Assembly (NCBI RefSeq): GCF_017916275.1
Contig: NZ_JAFMST010000013.1
Span: 1 to 64,000 of the forward strand
Origin: Rubellimicrobium arenae
GTDB lineage: Bacteria > Pseudomonadota > Alphaproteobacteria > Rhodobacterales > Rhodobacteraceae
Direction of reading: 5' to 3'
Length of the DNA stretch: 64,000 nucleotides
Shown here: positions 46,104-55,271 of the stretch, in pieces
Layout: the number at the start of each line of letters is the position of its first letter
Position numbering within the stretch: the stretch's first letter is position 1
Position numbers and translations under genes: made by a program
Notes under the pieces: model-generated
The model's database searches: none
Told to the model about the DNA's origin: nothing
What the model saw: only the letters and a program-made list of their open reading frames with translations

Positions 46104-46990
46104 GACCCTGGCCAGACAAGCGAGCGGTGAATCTGGATGCCAGCCAGGGCGCCGTGACCCACGGCAAGCGACACCGAGTGCGGGACCGACGCGACGTCTC
46201 CGCAGGCGAAAACGCCGGGCACCGAGGTTTCCTGGGCCGCGCTGGTCCGAATCTGGAGACCCATGGGCGTCTCGTCCAGACGGCATCCCATCTCGGCGGG
46301 CAAGGGACTGGAGGGGGCGCACCGGGGGGCGGTGAACAGGCCGGCGAAGGACCGGCGCAGCCCACCGGAGAGAAGAACAACCGCTTCGCCGTCGATCCGG
46401 TCGATGGCGCTCTCATCGATCTCGACGCCCTTGTCCTGCAACGCCTGGCGCCCCGCCGGATCCAGATCCAGAACGCTATTGGTCAGGAAGGTGACGTCGC
46501 CCCATTCGGTCAGCAACTCGGCCTGATGCACGGACATCGGTCCTGTCGCGATCACGCCGATGCGGCCCCCGTTCAGCTCATAGCCATGGCAGTAAGGACA
46601 GTGGAACACTGTCCGGCCCCATCGTTCTGCGAGGCCCGGGATCTCGGGCAACTGATCCGACACCCCCGTCGCCAGAAGGATGCGACGGCCCTCGTGCACC
46701 TGTCCGTCGTCCGTGCTGACGGTGAACTCGTCGCGCCGTCCCGAGGCTGCCACGGCCCGTCCCTCGACCCAGGTCAGGGTCTGGTAGGCCTCGAGCTGCC
46801 GGCGCGCGGTCCGTGCAATCCCGGCCGGATCTGCCCCATCCTGCCCCAGGAAGCCGTGCGAGTGCCGGGCAAAACGATTGCGCTGCTGGCCTGCGTCGAT
46901 CACCAGCACGGACCGGCGGGCCCGGAGGAGCTGGAGCGAAGCCGCCATCCCGGCATAGCTGCCCCCGATCGCGATCACGTCAAACGGCAT
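46100..46990 (-). CDS. Thioredoxin-reductase-like FAD/NAD(P)-dependent oxidoreductase
   Basis: The 296-residue flavoprotein has the FAD motif VIAIGGSYAGMAASLQL (about 5-21), the redox-active CPYC at 131-134 (FHCPYCHGYEL) and the C-terminal FACGDVASVPHSVSLAVGHG. It lacks an extra N-terminal domain, like TrxB-type enzymes that reduce small thiols or partner proteins. It lies between an Rrf2 regulator (11-base overlap) and a methyltransferase (4-base overlap), suggesting regulated detoxification of an electrophile or thiol-reactive compound (inference). Confidence 0.87.
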   Translation of the reverse strand: MPFDVIAIGGSYAGMAASLQLLRARRSVLVIDAGQQRNRFARHSHGFLGQDGADPAGIARTARRQLEAYQTLTWVEGRAVAASGRRDEFTVSTDDGQVHEGRRILLATGVSDQLPEIPGLAERWGRTVFHCPYCHGYELNGGRIGVIATGPMSVHQAELLTEWGDVTFLTNSVLDLDPAGRQALQDKGVEIDESAIDRIDGEAVVLLSGGLRRSFAGLFTAPRCAPSSPLPAEMGCRLDETPMGLQIRTSAAQETSVPGVFACGDVASVPHSVSLAVGHGALAGIQIHRSLVWPGS

Positions 46991-47435
46991 GGCCGGTCCT
47001 CGTGGCTCGCCGGTCCGCATGCCGGCGTGCAAAGTCGACTGCCAGATCGGCGAGGGTGATGGCCCCGAAACGCCCAAGCAGGAGGGCTTCAGCCTCTGCG
47101 AATGAGCTGTCGAGGGCCGCGTTCACCGTCTGCTCGACCAGGCAGGTTGGCATCTCGTTGCGGTGCCCCAGAGCAAAGATCGCAGGTTCGCCCAGAACCT
47201 CGTGCAACTGGCGCAAGGTGACGGTGGACAGGTCCGTCGCGAGGCGCCAACCGCCGCCATGGCCGCGATCCGCCGCCACAAGACCCGCATTCCGCAAGAG
47301 GCCCATCGTGCGCCGGACGACGACGGGATTGGTGCCAAGGCACTTCGCGAGGGCATCGGACGTCATGGGGCCATCGTGCTCGGCCATGTGGAGGAGCACG
47401 TGGAGGACGGAGGAGAGGCGGCTATCTCGGTTCAT
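46980..47435 (-). CDS. Rrf2 family transcriptional regulator
   Basis: The 151-residue protein starts MNRDSRLSSVLHVLLHMAEHDGP and has a winged helix with VVRRTMGLLRNAGLVAADRGHGGGWRLATDL, typical of the Rrf2 family (YwnA-like branch). The three clustered cysteines used by IscR for an iron-sulfur cluster are absent; only two separated cysteines remain (KCLGT, TCLVEQ), which could sense thiol-reactive agents. It is first in its operon and probably autoregulates it. The start 47435 is chosen at the conserved MNRDSRLS; upstream residues look non-coding. Confidence 0.85.
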   Translation of the reverse strand: MNRDSRLSSVLHVLLHMAEHDGPMTSDALAKCLGTNPVVVRRTMGLLRNAGLVAADRGHGGGWRLATDLSTVTLRQLHEVLGEPAIFALGHRNEMPTCLVEQTVNAALDSSFAEAEALLLGRFGAITLADLAVDFARRHADRRATRTGHAV

Positions 47436-47541
47436 GTAACTGTTGATGATACGAAATAGGGCGGGGGTCAAGGCCAAGCTGTCGTCTCGCGCTCGACCGC
47501 CCGGGCGCCGCTCCACTTTCGGCCAGCGCCTTCAGCATCAG

Positions 47542-47560
47542 CCCGCCGCCGGGCGGCGGG
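47542..47560. terminator. GC-rich hairpin between the Rrf2 operon and the hydrolase gene
   Basis: CCCGCCG-CCGGG-CGGCGGG forms a perfect 7-base-pair stem about 90 bases beyond the hydrolase stop codon in the direction of transcription. It is a plausible terminator of the tct-hydrolase operon. Confidence 0.55.
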
Positions 47561-47647
47561 GGTTACAGCGTGGATCGGGCCGCCATGGTGTCGGTGCCGC
47601 GTCTTCGTTGCCGATCCGCCGCTCCTGACCATGAGGCTGCTGGACGA

Positions 47648-48553
47648 CTAGGCCTGGTCTGACGAGGCGAAGAAGTCGGCAAATGCGGCTGCCACGTCGT
47701 CGGGGCACTCCTCGGCCAGGTAGTGACCCGCGGGCACCGGGCGGCCGCGGACGTCCTCGGCCCGTTCACGCCAGAGCGCCAGCACGTCGAAACAACGCTC
47801 GACCACGCCGAACTCGCCCCAGAGAGCCAAAAGCGGCTGAGTGACCTTTCGCCCGCCATCCTCGTCGTCATGCCGCAGGTCGATGGTGGCCGCCGCGCGA
47901 TAGTCCTCGCAGGACGCCGCAATGACGGCTGGGTCCCGGAACGCTTCGAGATAGGCATCAAGAGCCCGCGAGTCGAAGATGTCGAGGCCACGCTCCCCGC
48001 ACTTCGTGCGCCAGAACCCATCCGGGTCCGCGGCGATCATCGTTTCGGGCAGGGGGGCGGGCTGGATCAGGAAGAACCAGTGCCAGTAGGCGCGGGCGAA
48101 GGCTTCGGTGGTGTGCCGGTACATCTCGCGCGTGGGGGCGATGTCGAGCAGGGCGAACCGGATCACCCGGTCCCCGTGGTCGAGCGCCATACGATGCGCC
48201 ACCCGGGCGCCGCGATCGTGGGCGCCCACCATCCATCGTTCGTAGCCCAAGCGGCGCATCGCCTCCACCAGTGCAGTGGCCATCGCACGCTTCGAGTGCC
48301 CTTCGTGGTCCGGCGTCACCGGCGGCCGATAGCTCGCGCCGTAGCCGGGCAGGTCGGCGCAGACCAGCGTGAACCTCTCGACCAGGCGGTTTGCCACCTT
48401 GTGCCAGAGGTGATGTGTCTGCGGATAGCCGTGCAGGAGGAGGAGGGGCGGACCCTCGCCTCCGACACGGGCGCGGATCGATCCCGAGGTCGTCGGCACG
48501 TCCGCGAGCCGGAAGCCGGGAAAGAGATCGTCCGTGGGCTCCAGCTCCCGCAT
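47648..48553 (-). CDS. Alpha/beta hydrolase of the fluoroacetate/haloacetate dehalogenase type
   Basis: The 301-residue enzyme has LLLLHGYPQTHHLWHKVA, then DLPGYGAS. The nucleophile motif AHDRGARVAHR gives Asp113 as nucleophile, with Arg114 and Arg117 as carboxylate binders. YWHWFFLIQPAPLPE (His158-Trp159) corresponds to the halide-binding pair of fluoroacetate dehalogenase, and GHYLAEECPD supplies the late histidine. The family hydrolyses haloacetates to glycolate; epoxide hydrolases are related but use other pocket residues. It follows tctA by one base, so the cognate transporter may import a halo- or carboxylic acid. The substrate is inferred from motifs. Confidence 0.8.
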   Translation of the reverse strand: MRELEPTDDLFPGFRLADVPTTSGSIRARVGGEGPPLLLLHGYPQTHHLWHKVANRLVERFTLVCADLPGYGASYRPPVTPDHEGHSKRAMATALVEAMRRLGYERWMVGAHDRGARVAHRMALDHGDRVIRFALLDIAPTREMYRHTTEAFARAYWHWFFLIQPAPLPETMIAADPDGFWRTKCGERGLDIFDSRALDAYLEAFRDPAVIAASCEDYRAAATIDLRHDDEDGGRKVTQPLLALWGEFGVVERCFDVLALWRERAEDVRGRPVPAGHYLAEECPDDVAAAFADFFASSDQA

Positions 48554-48554
48554 C

Positions 48555-50063
48555 TCAGTCCCCCTCGACGAAGACCTCCTCGCGCTTTCGTCGGACACGG
48601 GGGAGGAGCATGACCGCAATGACCATGACTGTCAGGACGAGAAGGCTGGCGCTGATGGGCCGTGTGAGGAAGACGGACGGATCGCCACGCCCCAGGATCA
48701 TGGCACGGCGCAGGTTCTCCTCCAGCAGCGGGCCGAGGACGAACCCCAGCAGGAGCGGCGCGGGTTCGCAGCGAAGTTTGAGAAAGGCGTAGCCCAGCAG
48801 CCCGAAGAAGGCGACTGTGAAAAGGTCGAAGACGTTTCCCTTGACCGAATAGACCCCGATCGAGCTGAAGGCGATGATGATCGGAAAGAGCAGATGATAC
48901 GGCACCTTGAGCAGCTTCACCCAGATCCCGATCAGCGGGAGGTTCAGCACGATCAGCATGAGGTTGCCGATCCACATGGAGGTGATGATGCCCCAGAACA
49001 GATCGGGCTGCTCGGTCGCCACGTTGGGGCCCGGCACGATGCCCTGGATGATCATGGCACCGACCATCAGCGCCATGACCGGGTTCGCCGGGATGCCCAG
49101 CGTCAGGAGCGGGATGAACGAGGTCTGGGCGCCCGCGTTGTTGGCCGACTCCGGTCCTGCCACGCCGGCGACGGCGCCGCGCCCGAACTCCTCGGGCGTC
49201 TTGGAAAGGCGCTTCTCGATCGTGTAGGAGCCGAAGGAGGCCAGCACCGCTCCGCCCCCTGGCAGGATCCCCAGCGCCGAGCCCAGGATGGTCCCGCGCA
49301 GCATCGGCGCGACCATACGTTTGAGGTCCTCGCGCGACGGCCAGAGTCCGCCCAGCGACTGCCCGAGGACGGTGCGGTCCGCCTCTCCGCCTTCGAGGTT
49401 CCGCAGGATCTCGGCGATGCCGAAGACGCCCACGGCGAGGCCCACGAAGCTGAGCCCGTCCGCCAGTTCGGGCCGGCCCAAGGTGAACCGTGGATCGCCC
49501 GTGTAGATGTCGGTGCCCACGAGCCCGAGAAGCAGCCCGAGTACCACCATGGCCAGCGCCTTGAGGAAGCTCCCATGCGCCAGGGCCACGGCGCTCACCA
49601 GCCCGAGCACCATGAGCGAAAAGTACTCCGCCGCCCCGAACTCGAGCGCGATGGCGGTCAGCGGCGGGGCGAACAGGGCCACGAGCACCGTCGCGACCGT
49701 CCCCGCGAAGAACGACCCGAGCGCCGCGACTGCGAGCGCCGTGCCCGCCTTGCCCCGCCGCGCCATCTGGTAGCCGTCGATGGCCGTGACGGCCGAGGAG
49801 GACTCGCCCGGCATGTTGATGAGGATTGCGGTGGTCGAGCCGCCGTACTGTGCGCCGTAGTAGATCCCCGCCAGCATGATGAGCGAGGAGACGGGCTCCA
49901 GCTCGAAGGTGATGGGCAGGAGCATGGCGATGGTCGCGGTGGCCCCGATCCCAGGAAGGACGCCGATCAGCGTCCCCAGGATCACCCCGATCAGGCAGAA
50001 CAGGAGGTTCTCGGGCGAGGCCGCGGTGGCGAAGCCGAGGCCAAGGTTCGACAGGAGGTCCAC
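48555..50063 (-). CDS. tctA: Tripartite tricarboxylate transporter large permease TctA
   Basis: The 502-residue inner-membrane protein has about twelve helices and the TctA signature GVLPGIGATATIAMLLPITFELEPVSSLIMLAGIYYGAQYGGSTTAILINMPGE near the N-terminus. Its repeat ILPGGGAVLASFGSYTIEK and NNAGAQTSFIPLLTLGIP follow in the second half. It forms the channel that takes up carboxylates delivered by TctC. A GTG start at 50063 is chosen, with GAGG eight bases upstream, because it gives the normal family length. Confidence 0.93.
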   Translation of the reverse strand: MDLLSNLGLGFATAASPENLLFCLIGVILGTLIGVLPGIGATATIAMLLPITFELEPVSSLIMLAGIYYGAQYGGSTTAILINMPGESSSAVTAIDGYQMARRGKAGTALAVAALGSFFAGTVATVLVALFAPPLTAIALEFGAAEYFSLMVLGLVSAVALAHGSFLKALAMVVLGLLLGLVGTDIYTGDPRFTLGRPELADGLSFVGLAVGVFGIAEILRNLEGGEADRTVLGQSLGGLWPSREDLKRMVAPMLRGTILGSALGILPGGGAVLASFGSYTIEKRLSKTPEEFGRGAVAGVAGPESANNAGAQTSFIPLLTLGIPANPVMALMVGAMIIQGIVPGPNVATEQPDLFWGIITSMWIGNLMLIVLNLPLIGIWVKLLKVPYHLLFPIIIAFSSIGVYSVKGNVFDLFTVAFFGLLGYAFLKLRCEPAPLLLGFVLGPLLEENLRRAMILGRGDPSVFLTRPISASLLVLTVMVIAVMLLPRVRRKREEVFVEGD

Positions 50064-50073
50064 GATGCGCGCC

Positions 50074-50535
50074 TCAGACGGGGAGCCAGGGGCCAAATCG
50101 CCGGAACGGCAGGCCCAGGGCGTAGGAGAACACGAGGGTGGAGAACACCGTGACGGCAAGGGCCAGCACCACTGCCTGCCAGGGCCGCATCCTTGGCGAT
50201 GCGAACGCGGCCAGCAGCGTGGCCAGGAAGATCGCAGGAACGAAGCCCAGCCCGCGCACGGTCAGCCCGAAGAGGATCGGAGCGGGCAGCAGGAACAGCA
50301 TTCCCCGCCACGCCAGCGCCGTCACCGGCTCGGGCGCCGTGCGCAGCGCCGAGAGGAGGATCAGCACGCCAAGGAGCAGGAGCACGGACGCCAGCACCAG
50401 CGGCGCGTAGCCCGGCCCCATGCGGAAGGCGGTGCCGATGTCGAGGCGAAGCAGCGAGGACAGGCCGAAGAACAGGCCGAATGCGATGAACACAATGCCC
50501 GCGAGGGCGTCTGTCGGGTCGAAGCTCTTGCGCAT
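50074..50535 (-). CDS. tctB: Tripartite tricarboxylate transporter small permease TctB
   Basis: The 153-residue protein has four hydrophobic helices, starting DALAGIVFIAFGLFFGLSSLLRLDIGTAFRMGPGYAP, the usual TctB opening. The GPGYAP motif is conserved. TctB is the small membrane partner of TctA. The gene lies between tctC and tctA, ten bases before the tctA start. Confidence 0.9.
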   Translation of the reverse strand: MRKSFDPTDALAGIVFIAFGLFFGLSSLLRLDIGTAFRMGPGYAPLVLASVLLLLGVLILLSALRTAPEPVTALAWRGMLFLLPAPILFGLTVRGLGFVPAIFLATLLAAFASPRMRPWQAVVLALAVTVFSTLVFSYALGLPFRRFGPWLPV

Positions 50536-50596
50536 GACGTGGTTTCCGCCGGCTGGAAAAGGGACGGGCTCCGGATCGCTCCGAAGCCCGCAACGC

Positions 50597-51574
50597 TTAG
50601 TCGGCGTAGACGCCGGCCTCCTCGATCACCGGACGCCAGCGCTCGATCTCCCCGGACAGCTTCGCCTGGAGTGCGGTCGGGGTGGCATCCTCGGCGGGCG
50701 AGGGCGCGGTGCCGAGTTCCCCGAGTTGCGAGGCCACGTCAGGATCGGCCAGCGCCGTCTGCAGTGCCGTGGACAACCGGTCGATGGCCTCCTGCGGGGT
50801 GCCTGCGGGTGCGTAGATGCCGTGCCAGACCGAGACCTCCATGCCGGGCAGGCCCGCCTCGGCCACGGTGGGAAGGTCCGGGAGGATGTCGAGCCGCTCG
50901 GGCGTGGTCACGGCATAGGCCTTGATGGTGCCGCCCTTGATCTGCTCGGTCGTGTTGGTGGTCTGGTCGCACATGATGTCGATCTGCCCGCCCACGAGCT
51001 CGGTCATGGCGGGGCCGGTGCCCCTGTAGGGAACGGTCACGATCGGCGCATCCACGGCCTGCATGAAGAGCATCCCGCAGAGATGCGAGGCCGCCCCGAT
51101 CCCGGCGTTCGCCATGGTGACCGTGTCGGCGTTGTCCTTGACGTACTGGATGAACGAAGCCGCGTCCGCGGGCTCGAAGTCCGCCCGCGCCACGATCGTC
51201 ATCGGCACCTCGGTCACGAGGCCCACGGGCGCGAAGTCGGCGACCGGATCGAAGGCGAGGTTGCGGTAGAGCGTCGGCGCCGTGGCCATGCCGATATGAT
51301 GGAGCAGGATCGTATAGCCGTCGGCCTCGGCATCGGCGACCTGCTGCGCGCCCAGAGTTCCGCCCGCGCCCCCCACGTTCTCCACAAGGATCTGCTGGCC
51401 CAGGTCCTCGGACATCCTTTCGGCGATGAGGCGCCCCACGGTGTCGGTTGGTCCCCCCGCAGCGAACGGCACGACCATGGTGATCTGGCGCTCCGGGTAG
51501 CCCTGGGCCAACGCCGAGGTGGCCCACAGGACTGCGACGGCCGTAAGGCCCGCGGTGCGCTGAATGAGATGCAT
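50597..51574 (-). CDS. tctC: Tripartite tricarboxylate transporter binding protein TctC
   Basis: The 325-residue periplasmic receptor has a signal peptide (about 1-23, ending ALAQG). The family pattern follows: YPERQITMVVPFAAGGPTDTVGRLIAE, VENVGGAGGTLGAQQVA and GHIGMATAPTLY-like (LLHHIGMATAPTLY), then PYRGTGPAMTELVGGQIDIMCD. It captures carboxylate ligands for TctAB. It is the first gene of a tctCBA-hydrolase unit. Ligands of this family vary widely (citrate, aromatic acids, small carboxylates), so the substrate is open. Confidence 0.92.
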   Translation of the reverse strand: MHLIQRTAGLTAVAVLWATSALAQGYPERQITMVVPFAAGGPTDTVGRLIAERMSEDLGQQILVENVGGAGGTLGAQQVADAEADGYTILLHHIGMATAPTLYRNLAFDPVADFAPVGLVTEVPMTIVARADFEPADAASFIQYVKDNADTVTMANAGIGAASHLCGMLFMQAVDAPIVTVPYRGTGPAMTELVGGQIDIMCDQTTNTTEQIKGGTIKAYAVTTPERLDILPDLPTVAEAGLPGMEVSVWHGIYAPAGTPQEAIDRLSTALQTALADPDVASQLGELGTAPSPAEDATPTALQAKLSGEIERWRPVIEEAGVYAD

Positions 51575-52077
51575 TCCAGATCCCCTCCCTGTTTTGTTGG
51601 TGCACGAGGCGCCTCCTCCAAGGTCGCCGTCGCAGCTTCGCGCCATGCGGCAACGAATACGAGCCACGTAGGTTGAAGTCGCGATGGCGCCAGTGACGAG
51701 GCCTGGCGTCCCGTCCGCTCGTGGCCGGGAGGGCTTGGGCCGGTGTTCCCGCCAGGCCAGCAGGTTGCCGCGCAGGCGGCCCGTCGGACTCTGCGCGAGG
51801 GCTCGATCCTCATGCGCCGCCGCGGATCGGCATGGGGCCTGCCACGAAGGATCGCGCCGAGAGCTTCTCCTGCTGGCTGCATGGCGGTCGGACGTGATAG
51901 GCTCTGTTCACGCAAAGCGCTCCGGGTCCGAGCCTGTCGAACCCGAAGGCAGGGCATCGCCGGCCGCGAGGGATGTGCCGCGACGGCGTGCGCCGTGCCG
52001 CGGATCGGGGCCGGTGCCGTCCTGCGGCAACGGACGGAGCAGCGGGGCGCTGAGGTCGACACAGGGGAGCACAAGCC
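51575..52077. other. 503-base divergent region
   Basis: The region separates the leftward tct operon from the rightward VOC gene and must hold both promoters. No supported gene or regulator-binding palindrome was recognised. Confidence 0.45.
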
Positions 52078-52557
52078 ATGACGGCCGCCAAGAACACGAT
52101 CTGCCTTTGGTATGACAAGGACGCCGAGGCGGCAGCCACCTTCTACGCCCGGACCTTTCCCGACAGCGCGGTCGGCGCCGTCCATCGCGCGCCCAGCGAC
52201 TTTCCCGGTGGCAAGGCCGGCGACGTGCTCACGGTCGAGTTCACGGTGCTGGGCATCCCCTGCCTGGGGCTCAATGGCGGGCCGGCGTTCCACCACACCG
52301 AAGCCTTCTCGTTCCAGGTCGCAACGGACGATCAGGAGGAGACCGACCGTTACTGGGATGCCATCGTCGGCAACGGTGGCCAGGAAAGCGCGTGCGGTTG
52401 GTGCAAGGACCGCTGGGGCCTGAACTGGCAGATCACGCCGCGCGTGCTGACCGAAGCCCTGGCGGCTGGCGGCGACGAGGCGCGGCGCGCCTTCGAGGCC
52501 ATGATGGAGATGCGCAAGATCGACGTGGCGGCGATCGCGGCGGCGCGGCGCGGGTGA
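52078..52557 (+). CDS. VOC family protein (PhnB / 3-demethylubiquinone methyltransferase-like fold)
   Basis: The 159-residue protein begins KNTICLWYDKDAEAAATFYARTFPDSAVG, followed by VLGIPCLGLNGGPAFHHTEAFSFQV and CGWCKDRWGLNWQITPRVL. This is the PhnB-like branch of the vicinal oxygen chelate fold. Despite old naming as a ubiquinone methyltransferase, these proteins lack SAM motifs and have no settled role; some bind metals. AGGGGAGC lies upstream of the ATG. It is a single-gene unit. Confidence 0.82.
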   Translation: MTAAKNTICLWYDKDAEAAATFYARTFPDSAVGAVHRAPSDFPGGKAGDVLTVEFTVLGIPCLGLNGGPAFHHTEAFSFQVATDDQEETDRYWDAIVGNGGQESACGWCKDRWGLNWQITPRVLTEALAAGGDEARRAFEAMMEMRKIDVAAIAAARRG

Positions 52558-52808
52558 CCCTGCCGCCCGTTGATCGTCAGGAACGTTTCAGGATCGGAGG
52601 GCCTGGCAGCCGTGCTCCTGAAAGGACCCCTAGACGCGACATCCACGCCTGATTGGGACGACCTGGCCAGCCTGTCTGACGGCCGCAGCGCGTCGTCGGG
52701 ACAGAGCCTGCACATGGCTGGCGGCCGTTTCCGGGAGGCGCTCCGACGCTGCTAGAGCGATTGTTCCGGGTCGCATAGGCTGAGTGGCACGAGGGGGTGC
52801 CGCCTCCT

Positions 52809-53801
52809 TCACCCCGCGATGCCTCCGACAGACTTTTGCCGATACGTGCCTGGCGCCACGCCCGAGCTACGCCGGAAGGCCCGAGAGAACGCGCTCACGT
52901 CCGCATAGCCAAGGCTGGCCGCGATCTGCTGCAGGGGCATGGTTCCCGCCTCCAGAAGCTCGCGGGCACGTGCCAGCCGCACGGCGCGGCAGTACTCCAC
53001 CGGGGTCATCCCCGTTGCGGCCGCGAAGCGACGCAGAAGCGTGCGCCGCTCCAGCCCGGCGGCTGCGGCGACCAAGGCCAGATCGATGCCTTGCCCATCC
53101 CTGATGTGGATGAATTCCTGTGCCTTGATGACCGCGAGGTCGCCATGGGTAGTCCGGGGCGTGAATCCGGCAAAGTGCGGCTCTTCGCTGGCGAACGGGT
53201 CGAACCGGATGAACCGTGCCGTCTCCGTCCGAACCGCACCCCCCAGAAGTCTCTCGATCAGGATCAGCCCGACATCCACCCAGGCCATGAAGCCGCCGGC
53301 CGTCAGCAGGTCACCATGCTCGATCATCCGTGCTTCGGTGTCGACCGTGACCTTCGGATAGGTCTCGACCAGCGCCCGTGCGCAACGCCGATGCGTCGAA
53401 ACGATCCGCCCGTCCAGAAGACCCGTCCCGGCGATCAGGAAGACGCCGGAGCAGACGGCCACCAGCCGGACCCCCTGCGCGTGCTGGCGTTGCAGCCAAT
53501 CCGCGATCCGGGTGCAGGTGTCCGGGTCGGGCAGGCGCGACAAGGTCGGAGGAAGGATCAGGATCCCGGGCCGGGAGGTGGCCTGGGGCTCGCTGCGGTA
53601 CACGCACAGGATGTTGCGGTGCTGGTCAGGGCTCCAATGGGTAACCTGGAGAGGTGGTTCGTCCTCCTGCCGACCTTCTGAGGCAAGCCGGCTGGCGATG
53701 AGCAGGATGTCGGTGAGCCCGTGCACCGCCGCCATCTGCGCGCCGGGGTAGACGAGGATCCCGATCTCGCTGGCAGCTCCTCCGACCCTCATCATTGTCA
53801 C
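52809..53801 (-). CDS. GlxA-type AraC family transcriptional regulator
   Basis: The 330-residue regulator has a DJ-1/PfpI-like amidotransferase domain in its N-terminal two thirds (IGILVYPGAQMAAVHGLTDIL; LVAVCSGVFLIAGTGLLDG). An AraC helix-turn-helix pair follows (LERRTLLRRFAAATGMTPVEYCRAVRLARARELLE and QIAASLGYADVSAFSRAFRRSSGVAPGTYR). This is the GlxA arrangement. The DJ-1 domain serves as ligand sensor rather than enzyme in such proteins. Its target may be the divergent hydrolase gene at 53983, which begins 182 bases away. The second Met (53795) is an alternative start. Confidence 0.88.
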   Translation of the reverse strand: MTMMRVGGAASEIGILVYPGAQMAAVHGLTDILLIASRLASEGRQEDEPPLQVTHWSPDQHRNILCVYRSEPQATSRPGILILPPTLSRLPDPDTCTRIADWLQRQHAQGVRLVAVCSGVFLIAGTGLLDGRIVSTHRRCARALVETYPKVTVDTEARMIEHGDLLTAGGFMAWVDVGLILIERLLGGAVRTETARFIRFDPFASEEPHFAGFTPRTTHGDLAVIKAQEFIHIRDGQGIDLALVAAAAGLERRTLLRRFAAATGMTPVEYCRAVRLARARELLEAGTMPLQQIAASLGYADVSAFSRAFRRSSGVAPGTYRQKSVGGIAG

Positions 53802-53982
53802 TTCCGGTCATGACTTTGACGCTGCCCGTCATATCAGGAAAAAGATGCGGCCGCTATGACACCTGCATCATTCGCCGCGGCCCCAGGGCGGCAACCCGCC
53901 GCGGCGGCGGCATTCGGCCCGGTTGTCGCGCTGTGCGGCAGACTGGTGCGCTGCGCGACATCCACGGAAGGGAGCCAGATCC

Positions 53983-54849
53983 ATGCAGGAGGAAGACTTC
54001 ACCAGCCAGGGCGACATGCGGATCCACATGCGATCCTGGTTGCCCCAGGCGCGCCCGCGGGCCGTCGTCGTCATCTGCCACGGCGTGAACTCGCATGGCG
54101 GGCAGCACGCCTGGACGGCCGAGCAGCTCGTCTCGCATGGCTTCGCCGTCTTCGCCGTGGACCTGAGGGGCCGCGGCCAGTCCGAAGGGCCTCGGTTCTA
54201 CGTCGAAGATATCACCGAATACGTGGCCGATCTTCGCGGGCTCATCCTCATCGCCAAGGAGCGCCACCCCGGCCTGCCGGTCTACCTGCTCGGCCACAGC
54301 GCCGGTGGGGTCGTCGCCTGCACCTATGTCCTCGATCATCAGGATGAAATCGATAGCCTGATCTGTGAAAGCTTCGCCTTCCAGGTGCCGGCCCCCGGCT
54401 TCGTCCTGTCGGCGATCAAGGGGCTCAGCCATATCGCGCCCCGACTGGGCGTGCTCAGGCTGCAGATGAAGGACTTCACCCGCGACCCCGTGGCCCTCGC
54501 CGCGCTCGCGGCCGATCCCCTGACCAGCGACGAGGCGCAACCGGCCGCCACCGTGGCCGCGCTGGTTCGCGCCGATGAACGGCTCCATGACTCGTTCGGA
54601 CAGATCACCCTTCCGGTCCTCATCCTGCATGGAACCGAGGACAAGGCGACCGTGTGCCGGGGAAGCGAGTATTTTCACGAGCACGCAGGCTCCGCCGACA
54701 AGACGCTGAGGCTTTATGAGGGCCACGTCCACGATCTCCTGAACGATCTGGGCAAGGAGGAGGTCCTTGCCGACATCGTCAGCTGGATCGAGGCCCGGCT
54801 GCCGGCGTCAGCCGGTTTGCAGCACAGGGATGCCACCGCGGCCGAGTGA
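53983..54849 (+). CDS. Alpha/beta hydrolase (monoacylglycerol lipase-like)
   Basis: The 288-residue protein carries VVVICHGVNSHGGQHAW (oxyanion region), VDLRGRGQSEGPRFYVEDITEYVADL, the nucleophile elbow LLGHSAGGVVA (Ser near 109), LILHGTEDKATVC (acid) and YEGHVHDLLND (His). This is the serine aminopeptidase S33/monoacylglycerol lipase layout. It lacks a signal peptide, so it is cytosolic or peripheral. GGAAGGGAG lies nine bases before ATG 53983. It is divergent from the GlxA-type regulator, which may control it. Confidence 0.85.
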   Translation: MQEEDFTSQGDMRIHMRSWLPQARPRAVVVICHGVNSHGGQHAWTAEQLVSHGFAVFAVDLRGRGQSEGPRFYVEDITEYVADLRGLILIAKERHPGLPVYLLGHSAGGVVACTYVLDHQDEIDSLICESFAFQVPAPGFVLSAIKGLSHIAPRLGVLRLQMKDFTRDPVALAALAADPLTSDEAQPAATVAALVRADERLHDSFGQITLPVLILHGTEDKATVCRGSEYFHEHAGSADKTLRLYEGHVHDLLNDLGKEEVLADIVSWIEARLPASAGLQHRDATAAE

Positions 54850-55064
54850 CCGGGCAGGGATCGCGATCACTCCGACCGCCGGGGCTCTCGTGCGCTCGGG
54901 CGTGGTCGGCGTGCTCGAACAGGAGGCGGGCGTCAGGGTTGGCGGCCTGCGCCCGATCCTGCCTCGGGTCTGGACGGGACCCGTCGCAGGCCCGGAGTCG
55001 TTCAGAAGTGGACCGGCGCTGGCGGACGGTTGCAAGCTCCGGAGCGACAGCCGAGGTGACCGTC

Positions 55065-55271
55065 ATGCGCACCTTGCAGCGGCTCATCCTGCTCCTTTCG
55101 GCCGTGCTCGCCATGGCCTGTCCAAGCTCGGGGCAGGCGGCATGGCCAGGGCGGCTGCATCCTCCGCCCCGTGTGACAGCCGACCGCTCTGGAAGGTCAG
55201 TGTGGCCGGTGACGCGCAGGCCACCGTCCTGCCACGCGGAAAGGCTCCGGTGGATGCGCTATGTGAACTGA
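55065..55271 (+). CDS. Possible small exported protein, perhaps frameshifted
   Basis: ATG 55065 has GAGG eight bases upstream and begins a good signal peptide (MRTLQRLILLLSAVLAMACPSSGQA). The 68-residue remainder (Arg/Pro-rich) has no fold-like pattern. A different frame continues to 55408 with more protein-like sequence (WKVSVAGDAQATVLPRG...LCELRLVQAVAPGLSVLPDQKAM), so the original gene may have carried a longer mature domain now out of frame. No family was recognised. Confidence 0.35.
   Translation: MRTLQRLILLLSAVLAMACPSSGQAAWPGRLHPPPRVTADRSGRSVWPVTRRPPSCHAERLRWMRYVN

Noticed and set aside
48534-50153. 539-codon rightward open frame opposite tctA
   Set aside because: Composition is dominated by D, H, R, E and Q repeats caused by the antisense of a membrane protein; no domain or start signal.
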